Source: Marivivens sp. LCG002 (GTDB taxonomy: Bacteria > Pseudomonadota > Alphaproteobacteria > Rhodobacterales > Rhodobacteraceae). Taken from it: 64,000 nucleotides of DNA. The translations under genes were made by a program, and so were the position numbers. The notes below the pieces were generated by a model that saw nothing but the letters and a program-made list of their open reading frames with translations, was not told the origin of the DNA and did no database searches. Below are positions 36,313-45,419 of this stretch, piece after piece (the first letter of the stretch is position 1; every line of letters begins with the position of its first letter). The stretch spans positions 2,588,501 through 2,652,500 of the forward strand of contig NZ_CP127165.1 in assembly GCF_030264275.1 (NCBI RefSeq), read 5' to 3'.

Positions 36313-36341
36313 AAAGGGCCGATCGCATTGATCGGCCCTTT
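36313..36341. terminator. Bidirectional intrinsic terminator between the YdcH-like gene and phaB
   Basis: A perfect 12-bp stem AAAGGGCCGATC/GATCGGCCCTTT with loop GCATT lies between the convergent genes, giving T-rich exits on both strands. Confidence 0.88.
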
Positions 36342-36361
36342 GCTTTTGAAGTTAGCGTTGA

Positions 36362-37084
36362 TCAGACGAAATACTGGCCGCCGTTCGCGGTAATGGTCGA
36401 GCCGGTGATAAAACCCGCTTCGTCAGAGGCAAGGAAAACCACGCAGCGCGCAATTTCTTCGGCTTCGCCAAGACGTCCGACAGGGATCTGGCCGATAATC
36501 GACTCGCGCACTTTTTCCGGAACAGCCATCACCATTTCGGTGGCGATATAGCCGGGGCAAATCGCGTTCACGGTGATACCTGCGCGCGCGCCTTCCTGAG
36601 CAAGAGCTTTGGTGAAGCCGAGATCGCCCGCTTTGGCCGCAGAATAGTTGGCTTGGCCGAATTGACCCTTTTGGCCATTGATCGACGAGATCGAGATAAT
36701 GCGGCCGAATTTACGTTCGCGCATTCCGGGCCAAATCGGGTGGGTCATGTTGAAGAGACCCGAAAGGTTGGTATCCATGACCTCCTGCCACTGTTCGCGG
36801 GTCATTTTGTGGAACGGAGCATCGCGCGTGATACCCGCGTTGTTGACGAGAACGTCGATCGGACCCAGATCAGCCTCGACCTTTGCGATCCCTGCGGCGC
36901 ATTCATCATAGTCGGCAACGTTCCACTTGTAGGTTTTGATGCCCGTTTCGGCCGTAAACGCCGCAGCTTTTTCGTCATTGCCGGCATATGTCGCAGCAAC
37001 GGTATACCCCGCATCTTTCAGCGCTTTGGAAATTGCTGCGCCGATTCCGCGGCTACCACCGGTGACGAGTGCGATTCTGGACAT
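36362..37084 (-). CDS. phaB: Acetoacetyl-CoA reductase
   Basis: NADPH-dependent short-chain reductase making (R)-3-hydroxybutyryl-CoA from acetoacetyl-CoA for polyhydroxybutyrate. The 240-residue protein has the nucleotide loop GGSRGIG (9-15), NNAGITRD, the Ser in ISISSINGQKGQFGQ, and the catalytic Tyr/Lys in ANYSAAKAG. The strong match to PhbB plus the adjacent thiolase supports the substrate. The start at 37084 has AGGAGG upstream in the minus direction. phaA lies upstream on the same strand but a terminator and PhaR-like sites sit between them, so phaB may have its own promoter. Confidence 0.95.
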   Translation of the reverse strand: MSRIALVTGGSRGIGAAISKALKDAGYTVAATYAGNDEKAAAFTAETGIKTYKWNVADYDECAAGIAKVEADLGPIDVLVNNAGITRDAPFHKMTREQWQEVMDTNLSGLFNMTHPIWPGMRERKFGRIISISSINGQKGQFGQANYSAAKAGDLGFTKALAQEGARAGITVNAICPGYIATEMVMAVPEKVRESIIGQIPVGRLGEAEEIARCVVFLASDEAGFITGSTITANGGQYFV

Positions 37085-37173
37085 ATGTGTTCCTCCAACC
37101 AGAAATGTTCTTGTAACTCTATTACCCAAATTAATTCTATTGCGCAATATTATTACTCTGTCGTTTTGTCGCA

Positions 37174-37259
37174 CTGCAGCATGCAGGCACGCGACAATGG
37201 TCGTATTATGGCGGAGCAAACTGATAAATCTAATGTTATTTTGATTGCTGCAGCAGCAG
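37174..37259. promoter_or_regulatory. PhaR-like TGC-rich operator sites upstream of phaB
   Basis: CTGC-AGCA-GCAG at 37248-37259 matches the CTGC-N3/4-GCAG pattern reported for the PHB-responsive repressor PhaR in Paracoccus and Rhodobacter. A second similar element, CTGC-AGCAT-GCAG with a 5-base spacer, lies at 37174-37186. Both are in the otherwise AT-rich gap between phaA and phaB, 90-175 bases upstream of the phaB start. Binding is inferred from pattern only. Confidence 0.5.
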
Positions 37260-37297
37260 TCGGAGACGGACCCGTTTTTCTGCACGCGCAAAGAAAA

Positions 37298-37321
37298 CGG
37301 GCGCGACAAATGCCGCGCCCG
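37298..37321 (-). terminator. Intrinsic terminator after phaA
   Basis: On the minus strand the 8-bp stem CGGGCGCG/CGCGCCCG with loop GCATTTGT is followed by TTTTCTTT, 21 bases after the phaA stop. It should end at least part of the phaA transcript before phaB. Confidence 0.8.
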
Positions 37322-37342
37322 CTCCGAAAACTTCAAAAGGAT

Positions 37343-38518
37343 TTAGGGGCGCTCAACGCAAAGCGCTACACCCATGCCGCCACCGATGCACAGCGTTGCA
37401 AGGCCGCGCTTGGCGTTGCGACGCTTCATTTCGAAAAGCAGAGTGTTGAGGATACGGCAGCCCGAAGCGCCGATCGGGTGACCGATGGCGATCGCACCAC
37501 CGTTGACGTTCACGATCGACGGATCCCAACCCAGTTCTTTGTTCACCGCGCAGGCCTGAGCGGCGAATGCCTCGTTCGCTTCGACCAGATCAAGATCGTT
37601 GACGGACCAGCCCGCTTTTTCGAGGGCCTTGCGCGAGGCCATGATCGGACCTGCACCCATGATCGACGGATCGAGGCCAGCGGTGGCATAAGACGCAATG
37701 CGGGCGAGCGGTTCAATCCCGCGGCGCTCGGCTTCATCAGCAGACATCAGCAGCGTGGCCGCAGCACCGTCATTCAGACCCGAAGCGTTAGCAGCAGTCA
37801 CAGACCCATCTTTGGTGAAGGCAGGGCGCAGCTTTTGCATCGCGTCGATCGTAGCGCCGTGGCGGATGTATTCATCGCTATCTACAATGAGGTCGCCCTT
37901 GCGGGTCGAAATGGTAAAGGGAGCGATTTCATCGGCGAACTTGCCCGCCTTTTGTGCGGCTTCTGCTTTGTTCTGGGAGGCCACGGCGAATTCGTCCTGC
38001 ATATCGCGGGTGATATCCCAACGCTCGGCGACGTTTTCGGCGGTCTGCCCCATGTGATAGTTGTTGAAGGCATCCCAAAGGCCATCGCGGATCATGGTAT
38101 CGACCATCTTCATGTCGCCCATCTTCTGGCCTGCGCGCAGATAGGCGGCGTGCATGGCGAGGGACATGTTTTCCTGCCCGCCGGCGGCAACGATCGACGC
38201 ATCACCGAGTTGAATATGCTGGGCGCCCAGCGCAACAGCACGCAGACCCGAACCGCAAACCTGATTGATACCCCAAGCCGCAGCTTCGATCGGAAGACCG
38301 GCGTGGATATGCGCCTGACGTGCGGGGTTCTGCCCCTGACCTGCGGTCAAAACCTGACCGAGAATGGTTTCGCTGACTTCGGCCGGATCGATACCCGCGC
38401 GTGCAACGACTTCTTTCAGCACAGCCGCGCCAAGCTCGTGGGCGGGCGTATTTGCGAAAGAGCCAAGAAAGCTACCGACAGCAGTGCGGGCAGCAGATGC
38501 GATTACGACGTTGGTCAT
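37343..38518 (-). CDS. phaA: Acetyl-CoA C-acetyltransferase (beta-ketothiolase)
   Basis: Condenses two acetyl-CoA to acetoacetyl-CoA, first step of PHB synthesis; also works in reverse in ketone degradation. The 391-residue thiolase has the acyl-binding Cys88 in [26 protein letters not shown], the [11 protein letters not shown] histidine motif and the second cysteine in [10 protein letters not shown]. The ATG at 38518 ([17 protein letters not shown]) is the family start. The region upstream contains further TGC-rich sequence (TGCGACTGCA) that could bind PhaR. Confidence 0.95.
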   Translation of the reverse strand: MTNVVIASAARTAVGSFLGSFANTPAHELGAAVLKEVVARAGIDPAEVSETILGQVLTAGQGQNPARQAHIHAGLPIEAAAWGINQVCGSGLRAVALGAQHIQLGDASIVAAGGQENMSLAMHAAYLRAGQKMGDMKMVDTMIRDGLWDAFNNYHMGQTAENVAERWDITRDMQDEFAVASQNKAEAAQKAGKFADEIAPFTISTRKGDLIVDSDEYIRHGATIDAMQKLRPAFTKDGSVTAANASGLNDGAAATLLMSADEAERRGIEPLARIASYATAGLDPSIMGAGPIMASRKALEKAGWSVNDLDLVEANEAFAAQACAVNKELGWDPSIVNVNGGAIAIGHPIGASGCRILNTLLFEMKRRNAKRGLATLCIGGGMGVALCVERP

Positions 38519-38647
38519 TAAGAACCTCCCTCTGGAATTTTGCAGATGCGAAAACATTTCTGCGACTGCACATTGTTTAGGGGTTCCCTCGCATTTGAGC
38601 AATAAAATTTCGCTGTGACGTTTGCTCACACAACTAAAGCACAAGTT

Positions 38648-39439
38648 TCAGAGCTGAAGTCGCGGAACACCGAAATGATAGCCTTGAAGACAATGGACCC
38701 CCAATTCCTGAAGTATTGCGGTTTCCCGCTCGTTTTCAACGCCTTCTGCAACGGCGAACATTTCAAACTGTTTGGCGACGGCGACCAGCGCCTCGGTCAG
38801 GACCTGATTTTCGGGATTTTGATCGATATTATGGATGAAACAGCGATCAATCTTGACCAGATCGAAGAAGAAATCCTTGAGATGTTTGAACGCCGTCATC
38901 CCTCCACCGAAGTGATCGAGCGCGAAACTGACGCCCAAAGGCTGCATCTCGGCCATAAAACGGATGAGAACCTCGTGCAGAAGCATGGCGGAAGATTCGC
39001 TGATCTCGAGAATGAGACGATCCGCAACCTGAGGCGCGCGCGCCAATCCGTCGTCCAGTGTGCGCCGCCATTTTCCGTCCGCCATAGAGCGCGCGGACAT
39101 GTTGATCGAGAGCCGCAAATTCGGATACCGGCTGAGCGTTGCGATTCCCAAGCGAAGCGAAGCGCAATCGATCTCGCGGCCCAAATCATGTTCTTCGATA
39201 TAGGGCATGAATTGTTTCGCAGGAATAATGCGCCCCATATCGTCGCGGACCCGTATCAACCCCTCGTAAAACGCGATGCGATCGGTGGCCTCGGCCGTTA
39301 CGATCGGCTGGAACGCAAGTTGCGCATTCTGGGCGGCAAGCGCATTTCCGACGATCGAAAGCACATCCTGATCGCGTGCAGCGATCGCTTCTTTAAGCGG
39401 ATCACTGGTTCCGAGATCAAATTTCTCGACCGCTTGCAT
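38648..39439 (-). CDS. EAL-domain protein (cyclic-di-GMP phosphodiesterase-like, altered site)
   Basis: A 263-residue protein made of one EAL domain with a 35-residue N-terminal helix. The EGLIR motif (E59) stands for ExLxR; N113, E145, K196, E235 and Q252 fit the other metal and catalytic positions. The DDFG motif reads D175-H176-F-G, so the second metal-binding aspartate is His. This may reduce or abolish c-di-GMP hydrolysis, leaving a binding or sensory role. Soluble, with no GGDEF or sensor domain. Single gene with no obvious operon partner. Confidence 0.85.
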   Translation of the reverse strand: MQAVEKFDLGTSDPLKEAIAARDQDVLSIVGNALAAQNAQLAFQPIVTAEATDRIAFYEGLIRVRDDMGRIIPAKQFMPYIEEHDLGREIDCASLRLGIATLSRYPNLRLSINMSARSMADGKWRRTLDDGLARAPQVADRLILEISESSAMLLHEVLIRFMAEMQPLGVSFALDHFGGGMTAFKHLKDFFFDLVKIDRCFIHNIDQNPENQVLTEALVAVAKQFEMFAVAEGVENERETAILQELGVHCLQGYHFGVPRLQL

Positions 39440-39530
39440 GACTAACCCCTCTTTTGTCTCAAGGGCATTGATGCGCGTGCTTCGCTAAAGCAGAGTAAAG
39501 AAATGGAAATTGAATAAAGTTGAAACCATT

Positions 39531-40097
39531 ATGTGCGAACGCTGCGGCTGGGCCGGCCCTGAACAAATCTATTTCGAGTATCACGACACCGAATGGGGCG
39601 TGCCCGAATACGACAGCCGCGCGCTTTATGAAAAGCTGATCCTCGACGGGTTTCAGGCGGGGCTAAGCTGGATCACCATTTTGAAGAAACGCGAAGGTTT
39701 TCGCGCGGCATTTCAGGGGTTTGACCCTTATGTCATTGCGACATGGACTGAGGCCGACGTTACGCGGCTTTTGTCGGACAGCGGAATCGTACGCCATCGC
39801 GGCAAAATCGAAGCCGCGATTTCCAACGCAAAGGCATGGATCAAAATCGAAGAAACGCAGGGCTTTTCGAATTTCCTTTGGTCCTATGTGGACCACAAAC
39901 CGCTTCAGCCCAACCGAGCCACGCTCCGCGATGTTCCCGCCCAGACAGAGTTGTCAGTGACCATCTCCAAAGATCTCAAGAAAGCAGGGTTCAAGTTCTG
40001 TGGTCCGACGATCGTCTATGCCTTTATGCAGGCGGTCGGCATGGTGAATGACCACGTGGTGACCTGTCCGCGCCATGCACCGCTTACCAGCGGCTAA
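39531..40097 (+). CDS. tag: DNA-3-methyladenine glycosylase I
   Basis: Excises 3-methyladenine from alkylated DNA. The 188-residue protein shows the Tag zinc ligands: CGW cysteine (residue 5) and the His of YHDTEWGVP (18) at the N-terminus, and HVVTC near the C-terminus, plus FQAGLSWITILKKREGFR and the LSDSGIVRHRGKIEA helix. I chose ATG 39531; a TTG at 39510 would add seven residues. Convergent with moaE, overlapping by 14 bases. Confidence 0.94.
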   Translation: MCERCGWAGPEQIYFEYHDTEWGVPEYDSRALYEKLILDGFQAGLSWITILKKREGFRAAFQGFDPYVIATWTEADVTRLLSDSGIVRHRGKIEAAISNAKAWIKIEETQGFSNFLWSYVDHKPLQPNRATLRDVPAQTELSVTISKDLKKAGFKFCGPTIVYAFMQAVGMVNDHVVTCPRHAPLTSG

Positions 40098-40524
40098 GGG
40101 CATCCTCGTCCTCGTCACGGGCCTCGACCCATGAATCGCCAGAGGCCGTGCGTTCTTTTTTCCAAAAAGGCGCACGCGACTTGAGATAATCCATAAGGAA
40201 TTCTGCGGCTTGGAACGCATCGACGCGGTGACGTGAAGCAGTCGCGACCATCATGATCTGATCACCCGCTCCGAGCTGTCCGTAACGGTGGATGACAAGC
40301 GCACCCGCAAGGCTCCAACGTGTCGTTGCTTCATCAACGATCTTGGAAATCGCCTTTTCCGTCATCCCGGGATAGTGCTCGATCAACATCTCGGCGAGTT
40401 TGCCTTCGACATCGCGCACAACGCCCGTAAACGAGACGACGGCGCCAGCACCCTGAACCGACCGCGTAAAGCTGTTGAGTTCGAGACCCGGATCAAAAGT
40501 TTCCTCTTGGACCCGAACCGTCAT
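40084..40524 (-). CDS. moaE: Molybdopterin synthase catalytic subunit
   Basis: Transfers sulfur from thiocarboxylated MoaD to precursor Z to form molybdopterin. The 146-residue protein has GAVVSFTGVVRD, IEHYPGMTEKAI, the HRYG motif (VIHRYGQLGAGDQIM) and the catalytic lysines in PFWKKERTASG. Its ATG overlaps the moaD stop (ATGA), coupling the two subunits in translation. Last gene of the minus-strand run pgsA-moaD-moaE. Confidence 0.95.
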   Translation of the reverse strand: MTVRVQEETFDPGLELNSFTRSVQGAGAVVSFTGVVRDVEGKLAEMLIEHYPGMTEKAISKIVDEATTRWSLAGALVIHRYGQLGAGDQIMMVATASRHRVDAFQAAEFLMDYLKSRAPFWKKERTASGDSWVEARDEDEDALSRW

Positions 40525-40769
40525 TCGCCACCTGTCATCGGCGGGAAGAATGCGACCTCTCTCACGCCCGACAATGGGGCGTCGAAATCACTCAGTTCCT
40601 GATCAAGCGCCACGCGAAGGGCACGGATGTCTTCGAAGGCAAATTGATATTCTTCGCCGCGTGCGCGCAATTCCTCGATCAGGTCGTTCACTGTTGCGGC
40701 ATCAGTTTCGATGGTGTCGCGCGGCACTCCGATCCGTTCCCGAACCCAAGCAAAATAAAGAACATCCAT
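40521..40769 (-). CDS. moaD: Molybdopterin synthase sulfur carrier subunit, extra C-terminal residue
   Basis: A ubiquitin-fold sulfur carrier of 82 residues (MDVLYFAWVRERIG onward). MoaD normally ends in Gly-Gly, whose last carboxylate is adenylated and thiolated. Here the reading frame ends FFPPMTGGE then TGA, so a glutamate follows the double glycine. Either the residue is trimmed, tolerated, or the protein is impaired. ATG 40769 lies one base after the pgsA stop; a second ATG at 40778 would add three residues and overlap pgsA. Confidence 0.9.
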   Translation of the reverse strand: MDVLYFAWVRERIGVPRDTIETDAATVNDLIEELRARGEEYQFAFEDIRALRVALDQELSDFDAPLSGVREVAFFPPMTGGE

Positions 40770-40770
40770 C

Positions 40771-41433
40771 TTACGCATCCCGAAGGTAGGGCAAAGCTTT
40801 GCGGAAGTAATCAAAGCCCGTGATCAACGTCAGTGCGGCAGCAAGCCAAAGCAACATCCCGCCTGCAACAGAGCTGATCATCATACCGTAGTATTTCCAG
40901 ATCAGGCCCAGCTCGTCTGCGACCTCGCCCTCAATGATCGCTTCGATGAGTTCTTCGTCCATACCCTCGGTCTCGATGCTGAGATAGGTTTCGAAGGCCC
41001 CTGTGGAAAAGAGAACGGCGATGGCCACCATCTGGGCAAAGGTCTTCCATTTGGCCAGTCTGGTTACCTTGAGAAGGCCGGCGGTCGCTCCGAGATATTC
41101 CCGCAGACCACTGACGAAAACTTCGCGAAAGAGGATCATCGTCGCAGGAACGAGAATCCAAGGGTTCATCCCCGAAAAGCCGGTAATCACCAAAAGCGCA
41201 ATTGTGACCATCGCCTTATCGGCAATCGGATCGAGCATGGCTCCGAATTTGGACTCCTGATGCCATGCCCGAGCAAGATAACCGTCGAAAAAGTCAGTGA
41301 TTGCGGCCACAACAAACAAGACCAATGCAAACCAGTCCGCCCAAGGTCTTGAAAAATAGAGAAACATCACCGCTACGCCAGGAGCAGCAAGAAGACGCAA
41401 GACCGTCAGGATATTTGGCAAAGTCCATTTCAT
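40771..41433 (-). CDS. pgsA: CDP-diacylglycerol--glycerol-3-phosphate 3-phosphatidyltransferase
   Basis: Integral membrane enzyme for phosphatidylglycerol phosphate synthesis. The CDP-alcohol phosphotransferase motif is perfect: D47-x2-D50-G51-x2-A54-R55-x8-G64-x3-D68-x3-D72. The 220-residue product has about five or six spans and begins MKWTLPNILTVLRLLAAP, typical of PgsA. An acidic loop of about 35 residues near position 155 (EGMDEELIEAIIEGEVADEL) is longer than usual. Its stop is followed after one base by moaD. Confidence 0.94.
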   Translation of the reverse strand: MKWTLPNILTVLRLLAAPGVAVMFLYFSRPWADWFALVLFVVAAITDFFDGYLARAWHQESKFGAMLDPIADKAMVTIALLVITGFSGMNPWILVPATMILFREVFVSGLREYLGATAGLLKVTRLAKWKTFAQMVAIAVLFSTGAFETYLSIETEGMDEELIEAIIEGEVADELGLIWKYYGMMISSVAGGMLLWLAAALTLITGFDYFRKALPYLRDA

Positions 41434-41523
41434 GCCCAATCAATACATTGGCTGGGCTTGCGACTCCATAGAGCATTTGGAAGCAGTTTTCGCTTTGCGC
41501 CAAGCGGCGCGGCGCGGCAACAC

Positions 41524-43386
41524 TCAGCCCTTTTCATGGAAATAGGCATAAATCGCCTCGGCCATTGCGCCCGATATGCCTTCTACCGCTTTGAGGTCGG
41601 CAAGGTTCGCGCGGCTGACGGCTTTGGCACTTCCGAAATGGGCCAGAAGTGCGCGTTTGCGCGCGGCCCCTACCCCCGGCACATCATCGAGCGGCGTGGC
41701 GGTAAAGGACTTTGCCCTCTTGGCACGATGCGTCCCGATGGCAAAACGGTGGGCCTCGTCACGCAGACGCTGGATGAAATACAAAACCGGATCATTTCTT
41801 TGAAGCGCGAAAGGTCGCTCGCCTATGCGATAGAATTCTTCTTTGCCGTGGTCACGATCGACCCCCTTGGCAACCCCGACCATCGGGACGTCCTCTACCC
41901 CGAGTTCCAGAAGAATTTCCTGAACCGCGCTCACCTGCCCTGCACCGCCGTCGATCAAAAGAAGATCGGGCCAGCTGTCGGATTTTCGATCCGGATCTTC
42001 CTTGAGAAGGCGTTGGAAGCGGCGCGTCAGCACCTCCTTCATCATGCCGAAGTCATCGCCGGGCGTAAGCTCGTCGCCTTTGATATTGAACTTGCGATAC
42101 TGGCTTTTGAGAAAGCCGTCCGCCCCCGCGACAATCATGGCACCGACAGCATTCGTGCCTTGGATATGGCTGTTGTCATAGACCTCGATCCGCGCGGGTG
42201 GCGCATCGAGATCAAAGGCTTCGGCAAGGCCGCGCAACAGCTTGTTCTGGGTCGCGGTTTCGGACATCCGCCGCGCGAGGCTTTCTTTGGCATTGCGAGC
42301 GGCGCCAGAGACAAGCTCGGCCCGTTCGCCTCTCTGCGGAACAAGAACCTCGACCTTGCGGCCCGCTTTCTCGGTCAACGCGGCACACATCAATTCCTCG
42401 TTGTCGAGCCCATGCGACAAGAGAACCAGCCGTGGCGGCTCGCGATCCGAATAGAACTGTCCAACAAAGGCTTCCATGATTTCAGAGGCGTCTTCCTCGC
42501 CCGAAATACGGGGATAGTAATCGTGGTTGCCCCAATTCTGGTTGGCTCTGATAAAGAACACCTGAACGCAGGCCTGTCCGTTTTCGACATGAAGCGCGAT
42601 GACATCGCCCTCGGCGACCGTGCGGGGGTTGATCCCCTGCGCGGTCTGGACTTGGGTCAATGCGCGAATGCGATCCCGTAACGCAGCCGCACGTTCGAAC
42701 TCCATCGCCTCGGCAGCCTCTGCCATTTTTGCGGCAAGGTCTTCCTGAATGCGGGTCGTTTTTCCAGACAGGAAGTCCGAGGCATCCCGAACGGACTCGG
42801 CGTATTCCGCTTTGGTGATGTGCCCGACACAAGGCGCGCTGCATCTTTTGATCTGATATTGCAGACAAGGCCGCGTGCGGCTCTCGAACATAGAGTCGGC
42901 GCAATTGCGCAAAAGGAAAATCTTTTGCAGCTGGCTGAGGGTGTGATTGACCGCGCCCGCGCTGGCAAAAGGACCGAAGTAAGTGCCTTTTTCGTTCTTG
43001 GCACCGCGGTGCTTTTTGATCATCGGGAAATCATGACCCGTCACGATGATGTTCGGAAACGATTTATCATCGCGCAAAAGCACGTTGTAGCGGGGTTTGA
43101 GTTGCTTGATCAGGTTTTGCTCAAGGAGCAAGGCTTCGGTTTCGGTCCTCGTCGTAAGGAACATCATCGAAGCTGTCTCGGAAATCATCCGCGCGATGCG
43201 GCCCGAATGGTTCCCAGGGCGGGCGTAATTGGAAACGCGATTGCGCAGATTCCGTGCCTTGCCGACATAGAGAACACGGCTTTCGCTATCGAGCATTCGA
43301 TAGACCCCGGGCGAGCCGTCTAGCGTCTTGAGGTAGTCCGCAATCCGCTCGTATCCGGTCAGCGTTTCGGGGGTTTCATCAGACAT
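41524..43386 (-). CDS. uvrC: UvrABC excinuclease subunit C
   Basis: Makes both incisions in nucleotide excision repair. The 620-residue protein has the N-terminal GIY-YIG nuclease ([24 protein letters not shown] cut to [18 protein letters not shown]), the Cys-rich region [20 protein letters not shown], the UVR domain ([18 protein letters not shown]), the RNase H-like nuclease ([30 protein letters not shown]) and C-terminal HhH repeats ([15 protein letters not shown]). Standalone gene; upstream gap of 285 bases is AT-rich. Confidence 0.96.
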   Translation of the reverse strand: MSDETPETLTGYERIADYLKTLDGSPGVYRMLDSESRVLYVGKARNLRNRVSNYARPGNHSGRIARMISETASMMFLTTRTETEALLLEQNLIKQLKPRYNVLLRDDKSFPNIIVTGHDFPMIKKHRGAKNEKGTYFGPFASAGAVNHTLSQLQKIFLLRNCADSMFESRTRPCLQYQIKRCSAPCVGHITKAEYAESVRDASDFLSGKTTRIQEDLAAKMAEAAEAMEFERAAALRDRIRALTQVQTAQGINPRTVAEGDVIALHVENGQACVQVFFIRANQNWGNHDYYPRISGEEDASEIMEAFVGQFYSDREPPRLVLLSHGLDNEELMCAALTEKAGRKVEVLVPQRGERAELVSGAARNAKESLARRMSETATQNKLLRGLAEAFDLDAPPARIEVYDNSHIQGTNAVGAMIVAGADGFLKSQYRKFNIKGDELTPGDDFGMMKEVLTRRFQRLLKEDPDRKSDSWPDLLLIDGGAGQVSAVQEILLELGVEDVPMVGVAKGVDRDHGKEEFYRIGERPFALQRNDPVLYFIQRLRDEAHRFAIGTHRAKRAKSFTATPLDDVPGVGAARKRALLAHFGSAKAVSRANLADLKAVEGISGAMAEAIYAYFHEKG

Positions 43387-43635
43387 CGGGCACGCTCGTG
43401 ATTCTTGGTGTTGGCTGCAATGTTACTCAGGGAGACACAAGAAGAAAGGCATCCCCGTTTTCTGTGGATAAGTCAGTGGAAAGCTTTTGGGTTAGCTCGA
43501 ATTTCCGTTATTTTTCTGGACTTTCGTTAAGTTGCACAAAAATTAGGCACGCAAATAACGTATTGAATTCATTGAAAATAAATCTTCAGTCCTGAAATAA
43601 GTTAAGAAATTCAGGCATTTCGTCACGAAAGCGTT

Positions 43636-43664
43636 ACAAGTTGGCACAGAGGTGCACAACTTGT
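43636..43664 (-). terminator. Stem-loop downstream of the FolM-like gene
   Basis: ACAAGTTG-GCAC, loop AGAG, GTGC-A-CAACTTGT: a 12-bp stem with one bulged base, starting 8 bases after the FolM-like stop (minus strand). It is not followed by a clean T-run, so Rho-independent termination is possible but not sure. The rest of the 43387-43671 gap is AT-rich with no convincing gene. Confidence 0.5.
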
Positions 43665-43671
43665 CGCAGAC

Positions 43672-44457
43672 CTACTCGCGCGTGAGCACGTCAGGGGTTT
43701 CCCAACCCAGATGCTGTCCCCCATCCACACACAGCAACTGCCCCGTGATCGCGGGCGCTGCGAGGAAATATCCAAGCGCTGCAACGATATCTTCGGGGTT
43801 TGAACCGCGCTTCAAGACGGTAACCGACCGCTGGTCGGCAAAGTCCTCGGCGCTTTGGCGTTCGCCTTGCAAAGTCGGCCCCGGTCCGATGGCATTGACG
43901 CGCACTTTCGGCGCGAGCGCTTGGGCCGACGTCTTGGTAAGGGCCCAGAGCCCCATCTTGGCCAAAGTATAGGTCGAAAACTTGGGTGTGAGTTTGCGGA
44001 CCCTCTGGTCGATCATATTGACGATAAGACCCCTTGCGACGGGTTCGCCCCGCCCGTCAAGCGCCGCTTCAGGAACCTGTTTGGCAAAATGTTGTGTGAG
44101 AACATAGGGCGCGCGCAGATTGGACTCGAAATGCCTGTCCCAGCTTTCACGGGTGGAGCTTTCAAGATCGTCCTCTTCGAAAATGGAAGCGTTGTTGACG
44201 AGAACCGTCAAAGGACCACCCAACGCGTCCGACGCGCGGTCGATCAATGCTTGTGTCTCGTCTTCGTTCAACAGATCGGCCTGAAGCGTGACACCTGTTC
44301 GCCCATGCGCCTCGATCAAGCGCAGAGTTTCCCGAGCGCCTTCTTCGGAACTGGCGTAATGGACCACCACATCAAAACCGCGCTCGGCCAGATAAACAGC
44401 CATCGCGCGTCCCAGCCGCCCACCGGCTCCTGTGACTAGTGCACGCTTTTCGGTCAT
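43672..44457 (-). CDS. FolM/pteridine-reductase-like short-chain dehydrogenase
   Basis: A 261-residue NADP-dependent SDR. The nucleotide motif is TGAGGRLG, which is the TGxxxRxG pattern of pteridine reductases (PTR1/FolM) rather than the common TGxxxGxG. The rest agrees: VLVNNASIFEEDD, VNMIDQRVRKLTPKFSTYTL with catalytic Tyr and Lys in YTLAK, and VNAIGPGPTLQ. FolM reduces dihydromonapterin and dihydrofolate. Pteridine substrate is inferred from these motifs. Ten bases separate it from the antiporter gene upstream on this strand. Confidence 0.85.
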   Translation of the reverse strand: MTEKRALVTGAGGRLGRAMAVYLAERGFDVVVHYASSEEGARETLRLIEAHGRTGVTLQADLLNEDETQALIDRASDALGGPLTVLVNNASIFEEDDLESSTRESWDRHFESNLRAPYVLTQHFAKQVPEAALDGRGEPVARGLIVNMIDQRVRKLTPKFSTYTLAKMGLWALTKTSAQALAPKVRVNAIGPGPTLQGERQSAEDFADQRSVTVLKRGSNPEDIVAALGYFLAAPAITGQLLCVDGGQHLGWETPDVLTRE

Positions 44458-44467
44458 GTGATGCTCC

Positions 44468-45412
44468 TTAGTTGAGTAGCATCACAACATAGACCGCATA
44501 GATGAAAGACAAGCCGATACCTGTCTTGCGACCGATATCCTTTTTGAAAAACACAAAAGGAACGAGAAGAAGCGAGGTGCCGAGCATGACCCAAAGATCA
44601 AACCGAAGGAACTCGGGGTCGATCGGAATATCGCCGATAAGACTGGCCACGCCCATGATCCCCAAGAGATTAAAGAGGTTGGAGCCGATCACGTTGCCCA
44701 AGGCCACGTCCGATTGACGCCGCAATGCCGCCATGACCGTTGTCGCCAGTTCGGGGAGCGAAGTTCCGACCGCAACAAGGGTCAGACCGATGACGGCCTC
44801 TGAAATCTGGAAGGAACGGGCGATGCTTGTCGCGCCATCGATCAAAAGATTTGCCCCGATCGGAAGGCCCACCAAGCCAACCACAAGGAAGAAGGCGATT
44901 TTGATCCATGACATATTCGGGTCTGCGCCTTCGACCACTTCGGTGTCTTCGCCCTCATCGGAGTTACGGTGCGAGTGAATGGCTTTCATCGCGTGCAACA
45001 ACATTGCCGCCAGACCCGCCAGCAAGATCAGACCGGAAATCCAGTTCAGCGTTCCGAATAGACACAGCCCGATGAACAGCACAGAGGCCGCGAGCATCTG
45101 GACATAGTTCGAACGGGTATCATGCTCGCTTGTGTGCATCACGGCAAGAAGCGCGGGAATGCCGAGAACGAGCAGAATGTTCGCGGTGTTCGACCCGACC
45201 ACGTTGCCAACGGCTATCGAGGGGACACCATCCAGAATGGCCTGCACCGATATGAGAAGCTCCGGCGCCGAAGTGCCAAAGGCCACAATAGTCAACGACA
45301 CGATCAACGCGGGGATGCCGACGCGCAGAGCAAGGTTCACTGCGCCTCTGACCAAGGCATCGCCTGCAAGCAGCAAAAGGCCCAGACCAATTACAGTCAA
45401 AATCCAATCCAT
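44468..45412 (-). CDS. Calcium/sodium antiporter (YrbG/CaCA family)
   Basis: A 314-residue inner-membrane exchanger with about ten spans and the two inverted CaCA repeats: FGTSAPELLISVQA with GNVVGSNTANILLVLG in the first half and VGTSLPELATTVMA with GNVIGSNLFNLLGIMG in the second. The acidic cytosolic loop between halves (NSDEGEDTEVVEG) may be regulatory. The family exchanges Na+ and Ca2+. Follows the small zinc-ribbon gene by 7 bases. Confidence 0.93.
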   Translation of the reverse strand: MDWILTVIGLGLLLLAGDALVRGAVNLALRVGIPALIVSLTIVAFGTSAPELLISVQAILDGVPSIAVGNVVGSNTANILLVLGIPALLAVMHTSEHDTRSNYVQMLAASVLFIGLCLFGTLNWISGLILLAGLAAMLLHAMKAIHSHRNSDEGEDTEVVEGADPNMSWIKIAFFLVVGLVGLPIGANLLIDGATSIARSFQISEAVIGLTLVAVGTSLPELATTVMAALRRQSDVALGNVIGSNLFNLLGIMGVASLIGDIPIDPEFLRFDLWVMLGTSLLLVPFVFFKKDIGRKTGIGLSFIYAVYVVMLLN

Positions 45413-45419
45413 TACAGGA

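Noticed and set aside
43387..43671. The AT-rich gap between uvrC and the FolM-like gene as a horizontally acquired remnant or a small gene
   Set aside because: No coding frame with a ribosome site and no repeats or mobile-element ends; the only structure is the stem-loop at 43636-43664.
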